64,000 bases of DNA, taken from Meloidogyne chitwoodi. Its lineage: Eukaryota; Nematoda; Chromadorea; Rhabditida; Meloidogynidae. Location: assembly GCA_015183035.1 (NCBI GenBank), contig JACZZP010000007.1, positions 62,001-126,000 on the forward strand, in the 5' to 3' direction. The position numbers and the translations under genes were made by a program. Below, one piece after another: positions 39,533 to 50,600 of the stretch (the stretch's first letter is position 1; each line of letters begins with the position of its first letter). The notes beneath the pieces were generated by a model. It had not been told where the DNA came from. It was given only the letters and a program-made list of their open reading frames with translations, and searched no databases.

Positions 39533-39980
39533 TATGTGCTTTTATTTCGACTTCTAGAAGTCAGAACTTTCTAATTTTTTGATATTTTATTCAGCTTTTC
39601 GAGCTCTAATAATATATAAAATCCAGACAAATATGACTTTTAGAAAAAAAAGCTCAAAAATTCATTAAAAATGCTAAAAATACAGTAACCTATCTCGACT
39701 TCTAAAAGTCAGAACTTTCTAATTTTTTGATATTTGATTCAAATCAACAAACTATAAAATATATCAAAATCAGACTAATATGACTTTTAGAAAAAAAATC
39801 TCGAAAAAGTCACTTTTAGACATTCCCACATAAAATTGTTTAATGTTTAGGGGCTTTTATTTCGACTTCTAAAAGTCGGAATTTTCTAATTTTTTGATAT
39901 ATTAATCAGTTTTTCGAGCTCTAAATAATATGTAAAATCCAGACAAATCTGACATTTAGAAAAAAGCTCAAAAAATACAG
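39533..39980. repeat. Three tandem copies of a roughly 155-bp repeat
   Basis: Copies begin at about 39540, 39690 and 39850 with 'cgacttct-aagtc', followed by 'gaactttctaattttttgat' and 'atgacttttagaaaaaa'. The first copy has the 14-bp palindrome gacttctagaagtc. The copies differ by several substitutions and small indels. Confidence 0.8.
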
Positions 39981-40334
39981 TATATACATTTCCTCATATT
40001 TATCATCTGCAATAAAAAGGTATTTAACAAAATTAATTTTTATAAACTGACGTTTCAGTGCCAAATGAGATTTTAATATAACATGTTTCTTACTGTATTT
40101 TACTTGAATTCATGGATGTTCATATGCGTTTATCTTGAACTCCATCTAACAGAATTTTATTCTTTATAGCTCATTCGATTAAGCTTTTTAAGCTCCTTCG
40201 AATTATACCTCATTCGTCCAAAATTTGTTACAAACAAAAAACCTAAAAAGTCAGTTTATCAGTATAATATTAAATGGCAATTTGGAATAAAATTTGAGTT
40301 TAGTTCTATTTTTCAATCTTTTAATCTATTTCTT
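39981..40334. other. Short intergenic gap
   Basis: AT-rich, lies between the repeats and the 3' end of the LIM gene. Nothing recognised. Confidence 0.5.
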
Positions 40335-42966
40335 TTATAAATCTGAAACAGCCGCTTCGGTTTCAAATGCACCCATACGCCTCCAAAGTGTATGACAACG
40401 ACGACAAAGTAAATGTTCTCCAATAGGGAAACAACAATTTTGTTCTTCATTGCTCAATTGCATGCCACAACCCTTTAAATAAAAGAATTTTTAATGAAGG
40501 ATTATAATTTATTAATTGGAACTAAATTAAAAAATAAACCTCGCAACAGTAACACTGAACGTGATATTCTCGATCATCAACAACAATTCGGACAATTTTG
40601 CCAAATTCCTTTGAAATTTATTTTTAAAATTTTAAAAGTTATTACATTGACAGCATTAATTGGCTTTTTACAAGCGTTACAATGAGTTATAAAATGGCGT
40701 TCATAATCATCCATGCAAATAACACCTTCACCATTCTGTTCCACAGTAAAAGGAGTTCCATCCAAACAACGCGAACATTTTTTACATCGAAAACAGGCTG
40801 GGTGAAATGATGCGCCCAATGCTTGTAGAACCTTTTATTTTATTAAAGTTTAAAAAAAAATAAAATAATTACATACAACATTTGTAATTGACTTTCCACA
40901 AGTTTTACATTCCAATAAATTTGAAGCAGATTGAGTAGAAAATAAAGGTTCTGGTGAATTTATTTTTTTATTTTTTTCTTCTTTTTGTCTTCTTTCATCG
41001 TCATATCTAATAATTGAAGTTGCTAATGATTTTAAAGAATTTTGGGAAGAATCTGGAATTTTTTTAATATTTTGAAGCAATATTTTCTTTTTATCAAGTA
41101 TTGGAGCTGGTATTTTTTTATTTTGTTTAAAAAGTTGTTTAGGAGAAGAAGATTTTTCTTCATTTTGTTGGTGAGGATATAGCTGGTGGTATTCTTGTTT
41201 ATTTTCATTCAATAAACTTTTACGTTTTGGAGAAGAATGATTTTGTATTTTTTCGTTAATTTTTCCGTTTATCTAAATTTTAAAAATTTTCCTCTAATTT
41301 TTATAATTAAATTAAACCTCTACTTTTGAAGAATTGTTGGCTACATTGGCTGTTTTTATCGTTAAATTTGTTTGTGGATTAATTTGAGATTCTTGAGAAG
41401 ATGGAATAGTTGAAGTGGATGTTGGGCAGGATGTTGGTTTAATAATATTTTTGTTGTTGTAGTCATTGGGCAAAGAAAAGCCAGAAGATGTTGAAGAAAT
41501 TGGGGAAAGTTTATTAACAAAAAGTCGATCACTAATTTTTGTTTTTCTTTCCAAATCTTCAAATTCTAGTTCTTCTACAAAAAGAGATTTATTAAAAAAA
41601 TAAATAAATTTTATTTACAAATTTATACCTAATATAGCCATTTGTTGTAATGCAGCTTTACCCAATTCGCGAACTTCTTCAACAGTGTCGACTGCTCTTC
41701 TCTGTTGCCAACGTATTGCTTCTTTTGCTTTTTGTAAGATTTTTTGTTGTTCTTCTTCATCTTTTTTATTTTGGATAATTTGACGACGAGAAGCTGAGAA
41801 ATCCTTGCGTCTAAGTGGACTTTTAGAATAAATAGGAGAGTAAGAATTAGAGGAATTTAGAGAAGTTGTAGAATTTGTTGAAGAAGAAGGAGAGGAAGTA
41901 GTAGCAATTATTGGAGAAAGTTTTTGATTTTGTTTGGTATTTACTCCGTTTTTTAGTAAAACATTTTGGATTAAAGAAGCCGAGATCTTAAAAATGAGAA
42001 ATTTAAACATTTAATTTAACCTACAATTTTTGTAGAAGAATTGGAAGACTCTAATGCCCGTTCATTTATTTGTTCTTCTATTTTCATTTGTTTTTCAAAA
42101 TTTTCTTCAACATTTTTTATCTCATTTTCTTGTTGTTGTTTATACTCTTCAAGTCCATTATCGAATCCATTTTCATTTGTAAAATTAAAATTTCTTGTTT
42201 TTGATGTAAAATTTCCATTACTAAAAACAATTGGTGAACAAGACCCTGATTGAGGATTAGAAGAACATCCACTAGTTGAGGAATTAGAAGAACGAGTATT
42301 ATTATTAAAAGTTGTTACAATTTTGGAAGAATCTTCATTATTTTTACAAGAAATTTCTTTATTATAGGCAGTAGAATTCGATATATTATTTTCAACAGTT
42401 TCCCAAGGAGGGCGATTAATTCGTGGTCTATTCAATTGAAGTATCTGAGAAAAAGAAAAGTTTGATAAATTGAGTAACAGTCTCAAGTAACTTAATTTAG
42501 GGGCATTTAATCGCGAAAAATAGCATTCTAAATAGAGAATTAAAGATAAAAATGAAACTAGAGTGGGCACAGCCTGGTTTGTCGCAGGACGGTCTGTCGC
42601 GTAATATCAAAGCCAGAGAATTAGAGAAAAAAGGGTCTTGCGAAAACATGCCTGTCAGATCGGGCGTGTTCGAGGCTAGAGTGTATACTGTCCTCGCGAC
42701 TAACTGACGAGTCCGTTCCGATTGAGTCTTTTCGAGTCTCATTATATACATTTAAAAATTAAACTGACCGAATCCCTAAGCATATTACTTTCATCTTTTG
42801 AAATATATTGTTTGCTATTTTTTCCATTTTCTGTTTCTGAACATACAAATGAACAACATTTTTGTTTATCTGGTTCTCTTTTTTGATTATTTAATTGTTT
42901 TTGAATTATTGGAGTATTAATAATTGTTGTTTTATTAAATTTTAAACCAGAATTTTGATCATTCAT
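40335..42966 (-). CDS. Ajuba/LIMD1/WTIP-type LIM protein with two LIM domains
   Basis: These proteins link cell junctions to Hippo signalling, mRNA silencing and transcription. The start is MNDQNSGLKFNKTTI, 15 bases after a ttttttttag acceptor. The long N-terminal half is Ser/Asn-rich and disordered, with a coiled, charged patch (EEYKQQQENEIKNVEENFEK). The LIM pair is at the C-terminus: CKTCGKSITNVVLQALGASF, HPACFRCKKCSRCLDGTPF and CMDDYERHF; then HCNACKKPINAVN, DDREYHVQCYCCEGCGMQLS and HLLCRRCHTLWRRM. These correspond to LIM2 and LIM3 of Ajuba ('LQALGKSYHPGCFRC', 'CLDGVPFTV', 'CYHCEDCGLQLS', 'HLLCRRCH'). I found no exon for LIM1. The second intron holds a GC-rich island. Confidence 0.8.
42555..42740. 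other. GC-rich island in a LIM-gene intron
   Basis: Visibly richer in G+C than the surrounding sequence, with gactc/gagtc repeats on the right side. On the minus strand it stays open across its length (LARDRPSC-type reading is not recognisable as a domain) and contains a run of six T after aagaccc. Possible remnant of a mobile element or a small RNA gene; not identified. Confidence 0.4.
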
Positions 42967-45900
42967 TTTTAATGATTCTCTAAAAAAATAATTCAAATCA
43001 AAAAGTAACATTTTTTGACATGTCATTTAATGTTTCAATGATCGTAAAAAAGATATTATGCAAATGACGTAAATGTTTTTTTAAATATAATTTTTGTTGA
43101 TCAGAGTTAGATGACCTTCAATATATTTAATATTTATAATTTTTGTATTACAAAAAGGCCACTAGTTTTTAAATAAAAGAAAAAAGCAAGAGAATGTGTT
43201 GTGTCCTCCGTGTTTTTAAAAAGTTAAGAAGTCTTAGAGTTTGCTTTATTGCTTTTGTAAAGAAATAAAAAAGAGGAACAAAACATACACTTTTGCGCCA
43301 CCCACACTTGACTTAAAAATATTGTTAAAATTTTTTTAAAGTGAAAATTCAAGAGAGAGAAAAGAATAGTTTAAAGAAGTAAATTAGGGGAAAAAATATA
43401 TAATTGTAAAAATTAAAAATATTATTTTTTAAATAAATATTCTAATAGTCGCCCATCTCTAATTAAACACTCCCCAACCCATGACAACAATCCAAAATTG
43501 TTGTAAATTAAAATAATATTTATTTAATGGTTAAATTCATGTTTTTGATAGAAGGTTTAAAAATGTAGTCGAAGGATTAAAAAAAGAGATTTTGCCAGTG
43601 TGATTGAAATAGATGATAGAGGCTTAAATTTGAAAAAAGTTATTAAAAAAATCCAAAATTAAGATTAAGCAAAACCTTATGTTCTGTCAGATAATGGTAA
43701 ATTTTATTCGCAAATTTTTAGTCTTAAAAAAATTTTTCTTCTTAATTGAGTCGCGCATATAAGAAAACAAGAAAAACACCGCCAAAGCTAATCGACCGAT
43801 GGACACCCGGTGACCAGAAATGAAAAAGAGAGAAAAAGAGGCTTTGCTTTTGCCTCGTTAAAATATAGAAAGGGTGTGGAAGCTAAAACTGCTGCTTGGA
43901 ATGTATGAGAAAAAAGCGCGATTTCAGTTGAATGAATGGCGGCTATTTTCCTTTTTTTCATCCGGGAAGAGTGAAAAGAAATTTTTTTTCTAATACTTAT
44001 TCCAATCATCTAGGTATATTAGTGCAAAAAATAAAAGAAAATTGGTAAAGAAAAAACATTGGTATACGTGATATATTTTTAATATTAAATAAAATTGGAA
44101 AATAAAATGAAAAAAATATGTAGAAAGTAGAAACTTTATTAGACGAATAAATTAATTATAGATATTAAGGCAAGGTTATTTGTTAAAACTTGTACACATA
44201 CTCTAAGTACACACCCCATTTATTCGCAAAAAGTTTTATTTTCAATTTATTTTTCAGATTTTCTGCATTCTTTAAATTAAAAAATATTAAAAAATGGAAT
44301 GCGATGATTCACTCACTAATTGTAAAACTAAAAACACTTAAAAATAGCACAGGTATAGGTACAAATAGAGAGTTTTATGTAAATTTGGTTGGTAGTGGTT
44401 GTGAGGGTGAGTCAACCGTTTGGTCTTTTTTCTCTTCTCCCAAATGGTCAGAATAGCCTCTTAGTTCCCGAGTTTTGGTTTATTTATATAAGATTGGACA
44501 TAGATATGAATAATAAGGTACAGACAGACACACACCTGCCTGACCAAAAATGAGTAAAAATAAAATAATTTAAGATAAATAAATGCACAAAGAGGAAATG
44601 GGGGCTCACTTCTTCGGCCATTGAATTATAAGAAAAATAAGTCCTTTTTAAGAAATTTAGCGCTAAAAATGTTTGTATTTATTTGAACTAAAAATATTAT
44701 TAAACCAAAATATTTGGGACAAAAAAGGAATTTTTCTATTGAATATAATTATGAAATTTATTACAAAAAAGGCAAATAATTATTTTTAAAAATTAATAAA
44801 ATGGAAAAATTTGAAACAAAATTAAAGATTTAAATTTAAAAAAAAAATTAATGTAGAAAGAAGAGCAGTATAAATGTTTAAGTGAGAATTACACACATTT
44901 TTGGAAGAAAATGCCGTTACAATTTTTATTACATTTTTTAGATTATACGGAAAGATAAGAGAAGCGAAAGTAACAAAAGTAAAAGGAAGGAGTGTATAAT
45001 TTTTGATTTTTAAAAATATTAACATCTTTTCAATAAAACGTTAAAGATTGTGCACATTAAGATTAAAAGAGTAGGGGAACATGCGCCTATTTATAACTCT
45101 TATTTTTTAGATAATATTTTCGCTTGTTTTATCGAATAAAAAATAAATAATTATTTTTTTAAATTCATGTTTAGTGATGTTTAATTAAAAAAAGGAAAAG
45201 AGAAAACTTGTTAATTTTTTTTTGTTAATTTTATTATAGCAACAACTGAACCATAAATAAAATTAAAAAAATAATAAATTAAAATAAAGGAGTAAAAAAA
45301 TACTTTTAATATTCTTTTCCCGAAAAAAGTTGTGATATCTATTAATTAAATAAATTTTATTAAAGATTTTGGAATTTATTCAAAAATTTTTAATTTTTTC
45401 TTTTAATTAATAAAATAATTAGGTCTTTTTTACCCTTTTTTCAATCCTTTAGTAAATTTAACGAAAAACGGATCGAGTTGATTAAATAGATCAACGCAAT
45501 TATAATTATATATACTTTTAATTTTAATTAATTGCGGCATAAGATATTTTTCGTAAAAATTTGGGGCAAGAATGAATGAAACAAATTTTTTTGATTTTAA
45601 ATAATAAATAAATTTTTAGAGGATTTTAATAAGATAAAATAATTATAACGAGAACCCTCAAAATTTTATCAAAAAATAAAATGTATTTTTTCTGCTTCTT
45701 TTAAATAGTAAATAATCAAAATTTAATAAATTTGCATTTTTTAAATATTAAAATGATGAGAGGAATTTTGTTTATTTTGTATGACCAGTCAAAGCAATTT
45801 TGTGTAAAAATAAATTTATATATTTAAGTGGATTGGGAAAAAGGTGCTCAAGGACATTTTGCGCGCGTAAATGAAGAAAATGTAAAGAATTTGATAATAA

Positions 45901-46235
45901 AATGGAAAATTATCGAGAAAATAAGTTAAAGAGGGGATAATATTCTGTAAAATAATTAATTAAAATTACCTTAAAGTATTTTTAATAAAATAACCTCTCT
46001 TTAATAAAATAACCCTTTAGTGAGTTAAAGTGTAGTTAGAGAGTACTAGAATATGAGAGAGTATTATACAACTTTTTTTTTTTAATTTTAAAAATCAATT
46101 TTTACCATAATGTTGTATTTATTCTATTAGTCTGATTAAAATAAAAACATAAAAGAATAGCAAATATTTTCCCCAAAACTACATTTATAAGCAATCCCTT
46201 TTTTAAATATATTTAATTTTTAGCCTTTTATAATT
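42967..46235. other. Long gene-free AT-rich region
   Basis: Upstream of the LIM gene and downstream of the pectate lyase gene. Short open frames here have low-complexity or random composition. Two aataaa-type signals could serve the pectate lyase transcript. Nothing else is seen. Confidence 0.5.
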
Positions 46236-47272
46236 TTATTTTACACTTTTCTTTTTTGAGCTTTTTGTTGGTAAATAATTAATATCTGCATCACTATAAG
46301 CACAAGCTTTTCCATCTTCTTCAGTTCCAGTGGATTTTTGTTCAGCTCCATTATTATTACCAATAAATGACTTACACGGATGTATTCCACTTTCCATTTT
46401 TATTTGACTTAATTTTGCGGTATCTCCATAATTTTTATTTATTCCAACAATAAATTGGCCTGGAGTGCCATTAATTGCAGTTAAATTTTTAATTATTACA
46501 TGACGTTCAAATTGATTATGGCAATTTCCACAACAACGAAAAAGACGGACATAATCTTCTACCTTAAAAATATTTAACCATTAGTATTATTAATAGTTTA
46601 AATTGACACTCATATAATGAAGTAAAAAGCCTGCCTAATTAAATGTTTTACTTACATAATAATTAATAATATATGCAGTTCCTTTTCCATCAAATTGAAA
46701 AACTTTGTCATTTGCATGTCTTGCACCACCACCATTAACATAATATACAGGATTACCAGATGTTCCTTTAATATTTTTTAAATTAAAAATTAATTAGTAT
46801 AAATGGTCAATGGACATAATGGTCAGACAGTCCAATAAGAAAAGTATTTTATATTTGAATTATGTTTATTTTACCATAAAAAGTAATTGCATCTTCCCCA
46901 ACAGCTTCAAACCAAACATTAGTTATATTACAAGAGCCCTTACATCTAATTCCATCTCCTGATCCAATACAACCCGGTTTTACTCCAATTATACAATTGG
47001 AAATGCTTGAACCACCTTCCAAGTCAAAAACTCGTCTTTGATTTTCAGATTGTCCTCCATCCCCAATTTTTTTAGGATCAGGAATATAACGATTATAATT
47101 ACAATTAAAGTCACCATTAACTATTATTGTTTTTGTAACCTTTTTAATAAAAAATAATTATTAAAAATAAAATTTTAAAAATTACCGTAATATTTTTTTT
47201 TGCTTTAGGCCAAAAATCTGCCTTGACAAAATAGAAAAACGAAAAAAATAAAATTAAATGATTAAAAACCAT
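46236..47272 (-). CDS. Pectate lyase, polysaccharide lyase family 3
   Basis: Secreted enzyme that cleaves de-esterified pectin by beta-elimination and needs calcium; plant-parasitic nematodes release it to soften root cell walls. Four exons encode about 250 residues. A signal peptide (MVFNHLILFFSFFYFVKA) is followed by the PL3 parallel beta-helix: RRVFDLEGGSSISNCIIG, GDGIRCKGSCNITNVWFEAV, GEDAITFYG, HANDKVFQFDGKGTAYI, VRLFRCCGNCHNQFERHVII and the 'N-x-N-Y-x-D' end INKNYGDTAKLSQI. The family's conserved charged patch (GDGI-R-K, EDA, K, R-x-C) is intact. The C-terminus ends in a Lys-rich tail (KSSKKKSVK) not needed by the fold. PL3 is otherwise found in bacteria and fungi; the introns and AT content show that this copy is fully adapted to the nematode genome. 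Confidence 0.92.
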
Positions 47273-47662
47273 TATTAATAATTAAATAATAATAAAAATG
47301 TATATTTAATACAAAATTTTCACTCATTTTAAATGTAAAAAATTTAACCAGATGTTAAAATATAAAATATAATTTTTGTATCTTTTTTATAAAATATTTT
47401 ATTTTTTTTAAAATTCATATGATTTATCTAAAATAAAAATTTTTTCAAATAATTTTAGAATAATTATTTCAACGTGGCAAATATTTTTTAAACAACTTTT
47501 CTTGCTTTTTGTAAATAAATTAAAAATTAAATATTTTGGATTTAATATTTTAAATTATTTTTTAATTTTTTATTACTTTTTATTATTAAAAAAAATTAAA
47601 TTTTTAATATAAAAATTTTAAAAAACTAAAATTTAAACAAAAATTTATTATTTTTGTTAAAT

Positions 47663-50600
47663 TTATTTATTTTCTTTAAATTGCTGACTTTTAATATTTT
47701 TATCAAAAATTTGAGCAAGTGCTTTACGTGGATCAACTACTAAAAAATTTTTTCTAATTAAAAAATAATGGCACTTGTCAAGATGGGACGGCTTTTTTTG
47801 CGGACTTTTTTTGCGGACAAATTATTTTTTGATTTTTTCCCAAGGCAATAAGAGTGTACCTTGACTAACAAATATGTGTAAATGTTTTTTACCTTGTCAT
47901 TTATATTTTTGTTAATCAATTATCCAATAAAATGATTCAAACTCTTAAAAATTTTACTTTGTTACAATTATACACCAAAATAAGCTTACCCGATGATGAA
48001 TTTCAACATTGGCTTTCTAGTCTTGGTATGCTTCACAAAACAAGAACATGTATTTGTGGCTCAGAAATGCGTAAAGAAAATTATAAGCAATATGGACAAT
48101 GGCGTTGTAAAAAAACAACATGTAGAAAAACAAAAGGGGCTTTGGTTGGCACTTTCTTCAATGGTTTTAAGCTAACTTTCAAACAAGTGATACAGGTAAA
48201 TTTTGCCGATTATGTACTTTATACCATTTGGAAAATTTCCTTCTAAGATAATGTATTTTTGGTCGAGAAGACCAGTTATACATATAAATCAAAAAGAATT
48301 GCAAAGAGAAATTGGTGTGTCAAGGCAGTCAATAATTGATTGGCAAAACTTTCACTCTTATTGCCTTGGGAAAAAATCAAAAAATAATTTGTCCGCAAAA
48401 AAAGTCCGCAAAAAAAGCCGTCCCATCTTGACAAGTGCCAAAATAATTAATTTAATTACTAGATATTTGTTGTTGTTCTTGTTGCCCATTTTCTTTTTTT
48501 AATGGAGAAATTGAAATTGGAGAAGAAAATGATTGACAAGAAAATTGATAATTATTTTTATTGGAAATTTTGTTTTTAGAAAGGAAATTAAAACAACCTA
48601 AATATATAAAAATAATTTTTATAAATAAATTAAAAATACCAAGTTTATCATTTGAATGATTCCAATTTATTAATCCTTTGCGGCAACGTCGACTTAATTT
48701 AAATAATAAAAAGATTTTATTTTAAATAAATTTACCGATTAGACAAAAAATCCCAAACTAAGCAACAACAAATTGAAATTAAAATACAACTTAATAAACA
48801 AATAATTCCAAATAAAATAACCAAAGTATTTCTGTTTAAACAATAATTCTAGAATATTAAAAAAAATATTTTAATCTTTTTATTTTTTAAAAATAAATAC
48901 TTTATTTAATTGTACAGGTATTTGATATTGTTGTGAAGTATTTGTAGTTGTTGAATTATTATTTTCATTATTTTTATTTGTTTTTGTACTAAATGTTTTG
49001 TCAGCTCTCATAGTTGGCGATCTTCGTGGTTGAATTTTTTCTTTTCCGTTTTCTGTAATTTTTTTTTGTATTTTCTGTAAAACAGTTAAAAAATCTAACC
49101 AAAACTCCAATCCATTCCTTGTAATCCATCATTTGTTACAGTTGAAATAGCTACAACATCTTGTGTTTTTTCTTCTGCTCTACGTTGTCGTAAACGTAAT
49201 TCATCCTTAAAAAAATTTAAAAAAATTAAAATTATTTAAACTTGTTCAAAAGCTTCAGCAGGCCTAAAATAACGTTGAGCACTTCTCCTCATATTTTCAT
49301 TTTTTATTTGGGGAGAATTTTGGTGTTGTAATTTATTAAGTACCATCAATCGAGGTGGCCAACTTTCATTTCCGTGTTGTCTAATTATTTAAATTTTTAA
49401 AAATAATTTTAATTTAAATATTATTCCAATAAGAAGTCACCCTACTATTTATTTAACTGGTTGGAGTGTTGCCTTTCATATATAATTTCTTTGTGAAGGA
49501 ATTATTTATTGCTTTAAGCAATTCTTATCTATCCATTATTTTATCTCTACCCGTTATTTATATGAAAGGTTCAAAATTATTGCCTTTATATATACGGCGG
49601 AGAAACCTTCAATATTTCACAAATAATTTAAAACCTCATTAATTGCTGTGTTGCCAAAAGTATTTTGTGTTCAAGAGATTGCCCCTCATTCTTTTCCACT
49701 CTACGACGAATAGCCGGCCATGGACGTCCAATGCCTTGAAGCACTTGTGATGGGTTTCCTTGCAAAACACTACCAAGAAGTAGAGCATTTGGAGGCCAAG
49801 TAGGAGAAATCTTATTTTTAAATATAATATTTTTATAATTAATTTAAAAAACAAACCCCAGCTCCTATATAAGTAGGAAATGGATGTTGAGGTGTTGATG
49901 AACTGATAATAGGTTGATTATTTCCATAAATTGGATATGAATCTTCTTGAGGGTTTTGAGGTAATATTGACTGATGAGACTGTCCATAAGGATATGAAGT
50001 TGGTATTGGGCCATAATTTTGGTTATTTGGACAATTTGGGGGCTAAAAATAATTAAAATTATTTATTTAAAAAATAAACAAACAGTTAATCCACTGCATT
50101 CATTATCTAATTTATTACAGGATTGAATTTGGCAACGAAAGTTCATTTGAGTACGATCCGGAAAATGAAAAGCAAAAATTGGAGCATAAGCAATATTTAA
50201 AGCATCACTAAAAAATGAAATATTTACAAAATATCAATTATTTTTATTCTAATAGAAAGGCGGTTAATGTCAAAGAACATCTTGAATGTCCTTTCTATTA
50301 GAGAGTGCTCTTGTATTAAAATAAACATTTTTTAAGTAACCTGTAGGCGGGTGGACTTTGAATAACACCAGTTTTTGTTGGACATCCTCTCTCATCAATT
50401 AAAGTAACATTTTCATTACCACCATCAAAAACACGACAATTCTTTACTAGCATTCCATAAATAGCTTAATTAAAGATTTTAATTCTTTTAAATTAAATTT
50501 TATTTCTTACGACTGTTCTGACATTCCCAACGATGAAAAATAAGTTCTCCAACTTTAATAGTATTTGCTGCTATTGGTCCATTTGGGTCACCAATACGCA

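Noticed and set aside
42690..42730. Hammerhead ribozyme
   Set aside because: CTGACGAG fits the first half of the core, but the GAAA box and closing stem are not found at a workable distance.
47700..48460. Stop at 48452 as the true end of the ZP gene
   Set aside because: A canonical donor overlaps it and joins in phase to an open final exon once the transposon-bearing intron is removed; the longer model explains both, though the short form stays possible.
49440..49640. Weak inverted repeat (cctttcatata / tatatgaaagg) in a ZP-gene intron
   Set aside because: Arms are only about 10-11 bp, AT-rich and 75 bp apart, so chance is likely.
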